Positions 1 to 7,247 of a DNA stretch of 11,059 nt are shown one piece after another. The position numbers were made by a program, and so were the translations under genes. Origin of the DNA: CASQEL01 sp036655975 (lineage in GTDB: Bacteria; Desulfobacterota; Desulfovibrionia; Desulfovibrionales; Desulfovibrionaceae); assembly GCA_036655975.1 (NCBI GenBank), contig JAVVPD010000074.1, positions 1-11,059 of the forward strand, in the 5' to 3' direction. The notes beneath the pieces are model-generated. The model had not been told where the DNA came from. It ran no database searches and was given only the letters and a program-made list of their open reading frames with translations. Each line of letters starts with the position of its first letter. The stretch's first letter is position 1.

Positions 1-119
1 GATTTTATATCATAGAAGAGGGGAATGCGTGTAGTCTGGATTCCAAAGAAATGTCGCAACATAATATTTACTAAACTGCGCGCGTACCTTGGAGCCCTGT
101 TTCATATTTGGGTACGGTA
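1..119. other. Sequence downstream of purL, no gene assigned
   Basis: This is the stretch after the purL stop codon. I see no convincing gene on either strand. A six-base inverted repeat (CGTACC/GGTACG in the minus reading) has a loop of over 20 bases and no T-tract, so it is not a credible intrinsic terminator. Whether the operon continues past the window cannot be told. Confidence 0.5.
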
Positions 120-3100
120 TTACCAATCTAAGGTGACCTTAAAAGCCTTTGCCAAAGCTTCCACAGGTTCGGCGCACAGTACGCTGGAACCGCTGGTGAG
201 GGTGAGGGTGCTGTCGGCGCTGACTTCACCAATGCGGGTGCACAGGCCCTTACGGCACAGGGATTCGAACAGGGGAATTTGCCGTGCTTTGACGGTCAGC
301 AATAAGCGGCTGGCGGACTCGCTGTACAGCACTTCAGTCAAGTTCATGTCGTCAAAGGTGGGAATGCGGGTCACGTCAATGTGGGCGCCGAGGCGACCGC
401 CAAGGCACATTTCGGCTAAGGCCACGGCAAAGCCACCGTCCGAGAGGTCATGGCAGGCACTGACGGCACGTTCACACATGGCACGGTGTACGGCGCGGTA
501 GCGTTCTTTGGCGCTTCCGGCATCCACATGGGGGACGCGGCCTCCGCCAATGCCAAGCTCCGTAGCCGCTTCAGAGCCGCCCATTTCACGCCATGTGCCG
601 CCCAGCAGATAAATGGGATCGCCGGCTGTTTTGAAGTCGGAACTTTGGGCACAGGCCACATTGGCGATGGTGCCCATGACGGAAAAGAGCACCGTGGGCG
701 GAATGGAAATTTTTGCGCCGCCGCCGGTGTAGTCGTTTTTCATGGAGTCTTTGCCCGAAATGCAGGGCACGCCGAAGGCGAAGGAAAAATGTTCCAGCGC
801 TTTGCAGGCGCGGACAAGTTGGGCCAATTTATAGCGACCGTCCGGCGTTTTTTCGGAGAGCACGGGGTCACACCAGCAGAAATTATCTACCCCAGCCATG
901 CGGTCTGGGTCGCCGCCCACGGCTACGGCGTTGCGGATGGCCTCGTCCATGGCGTTTGCCATCATCCAATAGGTGTCGTAATCGCTAAACTTGGGGCAAA
1001 TGCCGTGCGAGAGCACAAGGCCTGCGTCGGATTCCAGCACTGGGCGGATAACGGCGGCATCGGCTGGGCCGTCGCGCAGCACACCCACCAGCGGCTTGAT
1101 AACGCTGCCCCCGCGTACTTCATGGTCGTATTGACGGATGATATACTCTTTAGAGCAAATATTCAGGGTGCCGAGCATACGTTTGAGGAAGGCGCCCTGA
1201 TCCATGCCGGACACTTCCACCCGCACGGCGTCGAGCGCTGTTGTTTCGGGCGTATCCCACACCGCTTCCAGTTCCAATTGGGGAACCCCGTCGTGCATAA
1301 ATTCCATATCCAGCGAGGTGACAATGGTGTCGCCAAAGCGCACTTCAAACAGGCCGGAGTCGGTAAACACGCCTAAATCCGTGGCTTCCACGTCCATTAC
1401 CTGCGCTAAGGCCATGAATTCGTCCAGCTTTTCTGGGGGGACAGCCAGCGTCATGCGTTCTTGGGCTTCGGATAAGAGAATTTCCCAAGGGCGTAGGCCG
1501 TCGTATTTGAGCGGCGCGCGGGAAAGATCAACAACGCAACCGCCTGTATCTTCAGCCATTTCGCCGATGGAGGATGACAAGCCCCCCGCACCGTTATCGG
1601 TAATGGCATTGTAAAGGCCCAAATCGCGGGCCCGCATGATGCAATCGTACATTTTGCGTTGGGTGATGGGGTCGCCAATTTGTACGGCGGTGGCGGGGGA
1701 GCCTGCGTGCAATTCTTCCGATGAGAAGGTTGCGCCGTGGATGCCGTCTTTGCCGATGCGCCCGCCGGTCATGATGATATGGTCGCCCACAAGGGCTTTT
1801 TTCTGCCAGCCGGGCTTGCCGTTGACGGTGGTGGGAATAATGCCCACCGTGCCGCAATAGACCAGCGGTTTGCCCAGATAGCGGGAATCAAAGACTAAGG
1901 AACCGTTAACGGTGGGAATGCCCGACTTGTTGCCGCCGTGTTCTACACCTTCGCGCACGCCTTCAAGCACCCGGCGGGGGTGCAGCAAGCGGGGGGGCAA
2001 TGCCCCTTGATGGAAGGGCGAGGCAAAGCAGAATACGTCCGTATTGCAGACAAGTTCCGCGCCCATGCCAGTGCCCATGGGGTCACGGTTGACCCCCACA
2101 ATGCCTGTCAACGCGCCGCCGTAAGGGTCAAGAGCCGAGGGGCTGTTGTGGGTTTCTACCTTGATGCAGGCGTCAAAGGCACCGATAAAGGACACCACGC
2201 CGGCATTGTCCTTGAACACGGATTTGCAGAAATCGTGCTTGCCCAAAGCCTTGCGGAGGGTCTTTGTGGTGTTTTGGATGCAGCTTTTATACAGATTGTT
2301 GATATGTTCGTGCTGACCAGTCTCATTATTGACATAGTTGATGCGCGAAGCAAAAATTTTGTGTTTGCAATGCTCTGACCAGGTTTGAGCCAGCACTTCC
2401 AGCTCCGCATCGGTGGGATCAGCGGGCAATGTTTGGGCAGCGCGGCGGGCTTTGACCTCGGGGCGCTGATAGTACGCGGCAATGGTGTGCATTTCGTCCA
2501 CATTGAGGGCGAGGGTATTGTCGCGGCTGACCTGCATGAGGGCGGCATCGTCCATGGTGGACAGGGGAACAATATTCACACTGTCATTGACGGTGCCCGT
2601 AACGTGTGCGGCTTGCGGGCTAAAACCGGGCTGCAGCTGCCATTCCGCAATGCTTTTGATTTGGAAACGCTGGATAAGTTCGTTACACAGGAGATCGCGG
2701 GCAATTTTTTCTACGGTGGCGCGCTCAAGGGGGTTTCCGGGTGCGGAAGCAATACGGTATTGGATGGCGGTATACACCGCCAAAGAGCGCCGTTCTTTGC
2801 CAAGCACCAGCGCTGCGGTATCGCGGGCCGTGCGGCCTTCGTTGTCGGTTACGCCGGGGCGAAAGCCCACCTCCAGCACCCAGTCAAAGGGCATGTCCGC
2901 CCGCAGGGGCAGGGGCAGGAGGGAGGCTGTCTGGAGGACAGGATCATGCCAGATAGCTTCAGCGACCAGCCGTTTAACTTCCGCTTCCGTCAGGCCGGAC
3001 ACGGTAAAAACTTTGTTTTGGCGCAGGGCACCCACGGGAATGTTTAAGGCTTTGGCAATGTGCGATGCCGTTTTGCGGCCTAGGGTATCGTCAAGGTGCG

Positions 3101-3131
3101 GATGCAAGCCGGCTTCAATGCGGTAGAGCAT
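120..3131 (-). CDS. purL: Phosphoribosylformylglycinamidine synthase, PurS-PurL fusion without glutaminase domain
   Basis: FGAM synthase converts FGAR plus ATP and ammonia to FGAM, the fourth step of cytoplasmic purine synthesis. In 1003-residue numbering, residues 1-66 and about 83-159 look like two PurS-type modules. The synthetase body follows, with SEHCKHKIF (252-260, as in large PurL), KVETHNSPS (324-332), GGRIGKDG (456-463), ITDNGAGG (510-517), GGDPDRMAG (739-747), SGKDSMKNDY (792-801) and CHDLSDGG (893-900). The protein ends soon after the second AIR-synthase-like half, so the C-terminal glutamine amidotransferase of the roughly 1300-residue E. coli enzyme is absent; a separate PurQ is expected but is not in this window. 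An ATG four codons upstream (3143) is also open. I prefer 3131 because GAGA lies about six bases before it and PurS-like homology starts there. It follows the prenyl synthase stop by 14 bases (2 bases if 3143 is used). Confidence 0.95.
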   Translation of the reverse strand: MLYRIEAGLHPHLDDTLGRKTASHIAKALNIPVGALRQNKVFTVSGLTEAEVKRLVAEAIWHDPVLQTASLLPLPLRADMPFDWVLEVGFRPGVTDNEGRTARDTAALVLGKERRSLAVYTAIQYRIASAPGNPLERATVEKIARDLLCNELIQRFQIKSIAEWQLQPGFSPQAAHVTGTVNDSVNIVPLSTMDDAALMQVSRDNTLALNVDEMHTIAAYYQRPEVKARRAAQTLPADPTDAELEVLAQTWSEHCKHKIFASRINYVNNETGQHEHINNLYKSCIQNTTKTLRKALGKHDFCKSVFKDNAGVVSFIGAFDACIKVETHNSPSALDPYGGALTGIVGVNRDPMGTGMGAELVCNTDVFCFASPFHQGALPPRLLHPRRVLEGVREGVEHGGNKSGIPTVNGSLVFDSRYLGKPLVYCGTVGIIPTTVNGKPGWQKKALVGDHIIMTGGRIGKDGIHGATFSSEELHAGSPATAVQIGDPITQRKMYDCIMRARDLGLYNAITDNGAGGLSSSIGEMAEDTGGCVVDLSRAPLKYDGLRPWEILLSEAQERMTLAVPPEKLDEFMALAQVMDVEATDLGVFTDSGLFEVRFGDTIVTSLDMEFMHDGVPQLELEAVWDTPETTALDAVRVEVSGMDQGAFLKRMLGTLNICSKEYIIRQYDHEVRGGSVIKPLVGVLRDGPADAAVIRPVLESDAGLVLSHGICPKFSDYDTYWMMANAMDEAIRNAVAVGGDPDRMAGVDNFCWCDPVLSEKTPDGRYKLAQLVRACKALEHFSFAFGVPCISGKDSMKNDYTGGGAKISIPPTVLFSVMGTIANVACAQSSDFKTAGDPIYLLGGTWREMGGSEAATELGIGGGRVPHVDAGSAKERYRAVHRAMCERAVSACHDLSDGGFAVALAEMCLGGRLGAHIDVTRIPTFDDMNLTEVLYSESASRLLLTVKARQIPLFESLCRKGLCTRIGEVSADSTLTLTSGSSVLCAEPVEALAKAFKVTLDW

Positions 3132-3145
3132 AGCAGTTCTCATTT

Positions 3146-4111
3146 TTATTTTTCGCGGTTCTGTACATAGTCCATCATTTGCATGAGGATGGCTTGTTCT
3201 GGGCCGTCGGGCAGGCTGTGCAGGCCCACGGCGGCTTTATCCAAAAATTCTTTGGCCTGCACGCGGGTTTGCGCGTCAAAACCCTGCTCACGGATGCGCT
3301 GGCTGATGTTTTCAGCATCTTTTTGGGTTATCAGGCCGGTGGTGAAAGCTGCGTCAAAAGCGCTTTGCTCGGCTGCGGGCAAAGACGCGCGGTAGAGCTG
3401 GACGGGCGGGGTCAGTTTGCCTTCCAGCAGGTCTCCACCGGTGGGTTTCCCCGTGATAGCCATGGGCGCAAAGTCCAGCGCGTCGTCCACCATCTGAAAG
3501 GCCATGCCCACATTAACCCCGTACAGGGCTGCTGCGGTGCGGTGCGCGGGGCCGGCCTGCGCCTTTAACGCGCCCATTTCGCACGAGGCGCGGATAAGCC
3601 ACGCGGTTTTGCCCGTGACAACATCGAGATAGACGGACGGGTCTTGATCCACGCGGCGCATGAATTCTATTTCGCGGATTTCACCCGCCGCCGTGCGGGC
3701 CGTGGCGTCAGAAAAACAGGTTGCCAGCCGAGTGTCACCGTGACGGGCCACAATTTGGTTAGCCGAAGCCAGCAAGGCGTCCCCCGCCAGAATGGTGGGC
3801 GTGATGCCAAAACGTAAATGTGCCACCTGTTTGCCGCGTCGGGTAGCGGCATTGTCCAATACGTCATCGTGCAACAGGGTGGCGGCGTGGAGCATTTCCA
3901 TGCTGATGGCAAGCTCATAAATATCGTCCGCCGTATAGCCCAACAGGCGCGCCATGAGCACGGTAAAAAAAGGGCGTAGCCTTTTGCCGCCAGCATTAAG
4001 AATATGCTCTGCCAAAGGTTGCACGGGCTGCGGTAAATCCCGCACGGCGTGCTGGAGTGCTGCTTCTATCCGGGGCAATTCTGCACGAAGGCGCGTTTTA
4101 AGTATTTGCAT
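3146..4111 (-). CDS. ispB: Long-chain polyprenyl diphosphate synthase (trans-type), probably for the menaquinone side chain
   Basis: This 321-residue protein belongs to the trans-isoprenyl diphosphate synthases, which extend an allylic diphosphate with isopentenyl diphosphate. The length is typical of hepta/octaprenyl enzymes. Visible motifs are GGKRLRP (41-47), the first aspartate-rich motif DDVLD (82-86) inside LLHDDVLD, GKT (168-170), the second aspartate-rich motif DDALD (209-213) and the GKPTGGDLLEGK segment (221-232). The frame is open upstream to 4312, but that part overlaps mqnB and is not family-like, so I start at the ATG at 4111, five bases after the mqnB stop. No good Shine-Dalgarno is seen, so translation probably depends on coupling to mqnB. 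Chain length cannot be read reliably from sequence; the symbol is by family. Position next to mqnB and ubiE supports a role in menaquinone rather than another isoprenoid (inference). Confidence 0.93.
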   Translation of the reverse strand: MQILKTRLRAELPRIEAALQHAVRDLPQPVQPLAEHILNAGGKRLRPFFTVLMARLLGYTADDIYELAISMEMLHAATLLHDDVLDNAATRRGKQVAHLRFGITPTILAGDALLASANQIVARHGDTRLATCFSDATARTAAGEIREIEFMRRVDQDPSVYLDVVTGKTAWLIRASCEMGALKAQAGPAHRTAAALYGVNVGMAFQMVDDALDFAPMAITGKPTGGDLLEGKLTPPVQLYRASLPAAEQSAFDAAFTTGLITQKDAENISQRIREQGFDAQTRVQAKEFLDKAAVGLHSLPDGPEQAILMQMMDYVQNREK

Positions 4112-4116
4112 AGTGT

Positions 4117-4821
4117 TCACTGTATGTTGTGTACATACGACATAAAGAAGTTTCGCAAAGAACGCAAAGCCAAAGGAAAATTTCTGTCCTTGTCCAAGCG
4201 CGAACCCACCACATTGGAGATAGTCCGCAGTTCGATGAGCGGCACACCATGACGCGCACAGGCCAGAGCCACGGCGAAACCTTCCATATTTTCGAGCAAA
4301 GCGCCGTAGCAATGCTGCAAGCGGGCGGCCCGTGCGGTGCTGTTGGTGACACCGGCTACGGTGAGGGAGCTGCCCTGTTCAAGATGGTGTAGGCTTGGCA
4401 AAGCTAAACGGGCCGCATCCACGCACAGGGGAATACGTTCCCACACGGGCATTCCGTCGCCCTGAGGGGCCCACAGGGGAAAACCCAAACCCCGTGCGTC
4501 TACACCATTGTCGTCGGCGAGGCCGTATTCGGGCCAGATTTCTTCGGTGACCATGATGGTGCTGCCCAAGGGCGCGCGGGTCAAGGTGAAACTGCCCGCC
4601 AGCCCGATGTTGATCACTCCCTTAATGTCTGGTCGGCGGCACAAGGCTATGCCCAGTGCTATTCCCGCATTGATGGGCCCAATGCCGGTAAGGCAGGCGG
4701 CCCAGCGCTGTGTGCCGATGGTAACATCTATAACTTGGTGCTCGGCAAGGGCGTGTTCAGCCAAGGCGGGCACCGCTGCCACCAGTTCTGTACCTGTGGC
4801 AGCGGTGAGTAATACAGACAC
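4117..4821 (-). CDS. mqnB: Futalosine hydrolase (menaquinone biosynthesis)
   Basis: This 234-residue protein is a nucleoside phosphorylase/hydrolase-fold enzyme expected to cleave futalosine to dehypoxanthine futalosine and hypoxanthine, an early step of the futalosine menaquinone pathway in the cytoplasm. Family features are TGIGPINA (45-52), NIGLAGSF (71-78), ENMEGFAVA (177-185, the purine/ribose-binding Met-Glu region) and LRTISNVVG (198-206). The start is GTG at 4821, three bases after the stop of the UDP-sugar dehydrogenase. A GGAG ten bases upstream, inside the end of that gene, serves as ribosome binding site. The stop is five bases before the prenyl synthase start. The main alternative is an MTA/SAH nucleosidase-type relative, but the length, the GLAGSF/ENMEGFA pattern and the menaquinone neighbours favour MqnB. 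Confidence 0.9.
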   Translation of the reverse strand: MSVLLTAATGTELVAAVPALAEHALAEHQVIDVTIGTQRWAACLTGIGPINAGIALGIALCRRPDIKGVINIGLAGSFTLTRAPLGSTIMVTEEIWPEYGLADDNGVDARGLGFPLWAPQGDGMPVWERIPLCVDAARLALPSLHHLEQGSSLTVAGVTNSTARAARLQHCYGALLENMEGFAVALACARHGVPLIELRTISNVVGSRLDKDRNFPLALRSLRNFFMSYVHNIQ

Positions 4822-4824
4822 GGC

Positions 4825-6186
4825 CTATAATCTCCAATAATCAATGCCCGCCGCCTGCAAGGCCTGCGGATTGAAAAAGCCCTTGATGTCCAGCAGGGTA
4901 GCTTGCTCAGGCGTGGCAAAACGCGCCAGCAGATCTTGCGGGTTGAGCATCGTGTAGCTGGCGTGTCCCACGGCCAGCAGCAGCACGTCTAGGTTGACCA
5001 GCTTGTCCAAATGCACTAATTCCTGCCCGTATTCGTGGCGGGCTTCAGCGGGGTCGGCTTGGGGATCGTGAACCAGCACTTCAAGATCATAGTCGCGCAA
5101 TTCGTGAACAACATCAATCACGCGGGTATTGCGTAAGTCGGGTACATTTTCCTTGAAGGTGAAGCCCAAAATACCTACCCGAGCACCATTGACGCGTTTG
5201 CCGCGCTTGATAAGGCGTTTGACCGTGCATTCGGCAATATATTTGCCCATATTGTCGTTAATGCGGCGGCCCGCCAAGATGACTTCGGGGTGATAGCCGA
5301 TTTCCTCGGCTTTGAAGGTCAGATAATAGGGATCCACACCGATGCAGTGCCCCCCCACCAAGCCGGGGCGGAAAGGCAGAAAATTCCACTTTGTGCCTGC
5401 GGCTTCCAGCACTTCTAGGGTATCAATGCCCATTTTGTCGAAAATAATCGCCAGTTCATTCATCAGCGCGATATTGAGGTCGCGTTGGGTGTTTTCAATA
5501 ACCTTGGCAGCTTCCGCTACCCGAATGCTGGAGGCCCGATGAATGCCCGCCACCACAACGCTGCCGTACAAGTCGGCCAGTAATGTGGTGGTAGGGGCGT
5601 TGGCGCCAGCAACTATTTTAATAATGGTTTCGAGGGTATGTACTTTATCACCCGGATTAATGCGCTCGGGGGAATAGCCCACGCTAAAGTCAATGCCGTG
5701 GCGCAAGCCTGATTCCTGTTCCAGAATGGGCACACAAATTTCTTCAGTGAGGCCGGGGTACACCGTGGATTCATACACCACCACGCAGCCCTTGCTCATA
5801 TGGCGGCCCACCGTGCGCGAAGCCCCGGTTACCGGCGTGATATCTGGATTGCGATGCCCGTCAATGGGCGTTGGCACGGCGACAATAATGACCCCAGCCT
5901 TGGCAAGATCCTCTGGATGGGCCGTATAGTCTATGCGGGCACTGCGGAGGGCGGTGTCGTCCACTTCATTGGTGCGATCGTGCCCAGCGCGTAAGGCGTC
6001 TATGCGGGATTGACTGATATCAAAGCCGATAACGTCCAAATTGCGGGAAAAAGCCACCGCCAGTGGTAAACCTACATAGCCCAAGCCCACCACCGCTACA
6101 GCTTTGCGGCGGCTGGTCAAATCGTCAAAAGTTGTCAACAGGGCCTCTGCACGGGCGGCACTGGTGGCACTGGTATATATTGTCAT
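4825..6186 (-). CDS. tviB: UDP-N-acetylhexosamine 6-dehydrogenase, TviB/WbpO type
   Basis: This 453-residue nucleotide-sugar dehydrogenase should oxidise the C6 hydroxyl of a UDP-N-acetylhexosamine to a uronic acid with NAD+, supplying a precursor for capsule, O-antigen or exopolysaccharide. The N-terminal Rossmann motif is GLGYVGLP (34-41). YESTVYPG (138-145), YSPERINPGDK (171-181) and ENTQRDLNIALMNE (231-244) follow, then the catalytic cysteine Cys281 in GLVGGHCIGVDPYYLT (275-290), and GFTFKENVPDLRNTR (341-355) in the C-terminal domain. These match TviB/WbpO better than UDP-glucose dehydrogenase; the exact sugar is not proven. About 25 residues precede the core, a little longer than TviB. 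The ATG at 6186 has only a weak ribosome binding site, 23 bases after the ubiE stop. No other polysaccharide gene lies in this window, which makes its place between menaquinone genes odd. Confidence 0.93.
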   Translation of the reverse strand: MTIYTSATSAARAEALLTTFDDLTSRRKAVAVVGLGYVGLPLAVAFSRNLDVIGFDISQSRIDALRAGHDRTNEVDDTALRSARIDYTAHPEDLAKAGVIIVAVPTPIDGHRNPDITPVTGASRTVGRHMSKGCVVVYESTVYPGLTEEICVPILEQESGLRHGIDFSVGYSPERINPGDKVHTLETIIKIVAGANAPTTTLLADLYGSVVVAGIHRASSIRVAEAAKVIENTQRDLNIALMNELAIIFDKMGIDTLEVLEAAGTKWNFLPFRPGLVGGHCIGVDPYYLTFKAEEIGYHPEVILAGRRINDNMGKYIAECTVKRLIKRGKRVNGARVGILGFTFKENVPDLRNTRVIDVVHELRDYDLEVLVHDPQADPAEARHEYGQELVHLDKLVNLDVLLLAVGHASYTMLNPQDLLARFATPEQATLLDIKGFFNPQALQAAGIDYWRL

Positions 6187-6209
6187 AGCTTTGTCTCACT
6201 TTCCAAGAA

Positions 6210-6941
6210 TTAACGGGCCTTCTCGCCCACATGAATGCACACAATGCCGGAGGTTACGGGCATATGCCATGCACAGGCAAAACCTGCGGCGCGCATCTCC
6301 TCTTCTAAGGCCTCCGCAGTGGGGAAATTACGGATGCTTTCTGCCAGATAGGCATACGCCCCTGAATCTCCCGAAATACATTTGCCCAGACGTGGTAAGA
6401 GCTTGTCCAAATAAAAATTATACAGGCCTTTCCAAACCTTTTGCCGGCCCGAACCAAATTCCAGAATACACGCCCGCCCGCCCGGCACCAGCACCCGTGC
6501 CATTTCCGCAAAGGCGTCTGGTCGCGGCAAAATATTGCGGATGCCGAAGGCCATGGTGATACAGTCCACGCTGGCGTCCGGCAAGGGTAAATATTTGGCA
6601 TCGGCTGCTACGGGCATAATGGTGTGCCCTTGCGGGCCGCGTAATTTGCGCGTGCCGCGCACCAGCATGGGCGGACAAAAATCCATGCTTACAATGCGGG
6701 CCTGAGGATGTTGACGCTGCAAAGCCAGCGACACGTCCAGAGTTCCCGCCGCCAAATCCAAAGCGATGCCCGTGCGGCCCATGCGGGTTTGCCGGGCGAG
6801 ACGCTTGCGCCACGCCCGATCAAGGCCGCCGCTCAGAACCGTGTTCAGCAGATCATACCACGGTACAATACGCCCGAACATGGAAGCTACGGCCTTGCCG
6901 TGTGCCTCGGGCGCGTTTGCCGGCTGTTGTGACTGGCTCAC
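6210..6941 (-). CDS. ubiE: Demethylmenaquinone methyltransferase (UbiE/MenG family)
   Basis: This 243-residue class I SAM-dependent methyltransferase should add the ring methyl group to demethylmenaquinone, the final step of menaquinone formation, on the inner face of the membrane. The family signature MFGRIVPWYDLLNTVLSGG spans residues 21-39. SAM-binding motif I is LDLAAGTLDVS (61-71), with MDFCPPML (86-93) behind it. AFGIRNI (131-137) and ESIRNFP (201-207) are also typical of UbiE. The start is GTG at 6941, with AAGGA six bases upstream. This GTG shares four bases (GTGA) with the stop of the preceding 53-residue ORF, so translational coupling is likely. UbiE enzymes can also act in ubiquinone synthesis, but an anaerobe with mqnB nearby points to menaquinone. 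Confidence 0.94.
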   Translation of the reverse strand: MSQSQQPANAPEAHGKAVASMFGRIVPWYDLLNTVLSGGLDRAWRKRLARQTRMGRTGIALDLAAGTLDVSLALQRQHPQARIVSMDFCPPMLVRGTRKLRGPQGHTIMPVAADAKYLPLPDASVDCITMAFGIRNILPRPDAFAEMARVLVPGGRACILEFGSGRQKVWKGLYNFYLDKLLPRLGKCISGDSGAYAYLAESIRNFPTAEALEEEMRAAGFACAWHMPVTSGIVCIHVGEKAR

Positions 6942-7099
6942 TCTGTGTCCTTTGCGGTGGTGGCTATGGTTGTGTACACCACGGTATAAATAGCGGGAAA
7001 TATTTCCGCAAAATTGTTGGGTGAAACCGTGCGCGTTTCAATAAATTTTGCCACCAGTTCCTTGGTGACTTGCAAGGCCTCTTTGCGTTCTTTGTCCAC
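6938..7099 (-). CDS. Small 53-residue protein of unknown function, coupled to ubiE
   Basis: A short open frame begins with GTG at 7099. GGAGAG ends four bases before it, a good ribosome binding site. The frame ends in TGA whose last bases form the GTG start of ubiE (GTGA overlap). The product begins MDKERKEALQ and is probably mostly helical: a charged N-terminal helix (LQVTKELVAKFIE, 9-21), a short T-V-S-P-N-N-F turn (24-30), then a second helix (AEIFPAIYTVVYTTIA, 31-46). There is no signal peptide, membrane segment or cysteine. The helix-turn-helix layout loosely recalls the N-terminal part of MucR/Ros-type regulators (IV-x-A-[YF] … NxV … LI-x-[AS]-[VI]-[HY]), but the zinc-finger part is absent, so this is only a resemblance. 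I do not recognise the family. The clean ribosome binding site and exact overlap argue that it is a real gene. Confidence 0.72.
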   Translation of the reverse strand: MDKERKEALQVTKELVAKFIETRTVSPNNFAEIFPAIYTVVYTTIATTAKDTE

Positions 7100-7115
7100 A
7101 ATGCTCTCCAAAAGT

Positions 7116-7211
7116 AAAAAACCCGCCCTTTGGGGAATGGCTTCGACCCACGATGGACCTCACCGGACGGGATGAAGAAACGAAAACGGTGAGTCCCCGC
7201 CCCTTTTTTTT
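7116..7211 (-). promoter_or_regulatory. GC-rich structured leader with alternative pairings and T-tracts on both strands (attenuator or bidirectional terminator)
   Basis: In the minus-strand reading, segment A (7203-7187, GGGGCGGGGACTCACCG), segment B (7171-7155, CCCGTCCGGTGAGGTCC) and segment C (7128-7122, GGGCGGG) can pair in competing ways. GGACTCACCG of A pairs with CGGTGAGGTCC of B with one bulged base. CCCGTCC of B pairs with GGGCGGG of C (one wobble), and C is followed at once by six T (7121-7116). A also contains GGGCGGG, so A and C compete for the same partner. On the plus strand, GGACGGG (7165-7171) can pair with CCCGCCC (7196-7202) ahead of eight T (7204-7211), with one mismatch. 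The region lies between the 766-residue gene and the 53-residue ORF. I cannot match it to a known riboswitch class. The pairings are seen directly; the regulatory role is inferred. Confidence 0.45.
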
Positions 7212-7247
7212 GATGTTAAAAAATTTTTTTCCCCGTTCTTGTTCTGC

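Noticed and set aside
25..501. 158-codon open frame on the plus strand crossing the purL end
   Set aside because: It has a purine-rich stretch before its ATG, but most of it is antisense to conserved purL sequence and the product is not protein-like (many Arg and Ser residues, no domain).
450..1376. 308-codon open frame on the plus strand
   Set aside because: It lies wholly antisense to the motif-rich body of purL; its product has no recognisable domain and looks like a by-product of codon bias.
4112..4312. N-terminal extension of the prenyl synthase to 4312
   Set aside because: It overlaps about 200 bases of mqnB in another frame and is not family-like; the protein from the ATG at 4111 has the normal length.
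7116..7211. SRP RNA, tmRNA or a known riboswitch in the gap before the 53-residue ORF
   Set aside because: The conserved core sequences of SRP RNA, tmRNA and the TPP, cobalamin, SAM, fluoride, ZTP and c-di-GMP riboswitches were not found.
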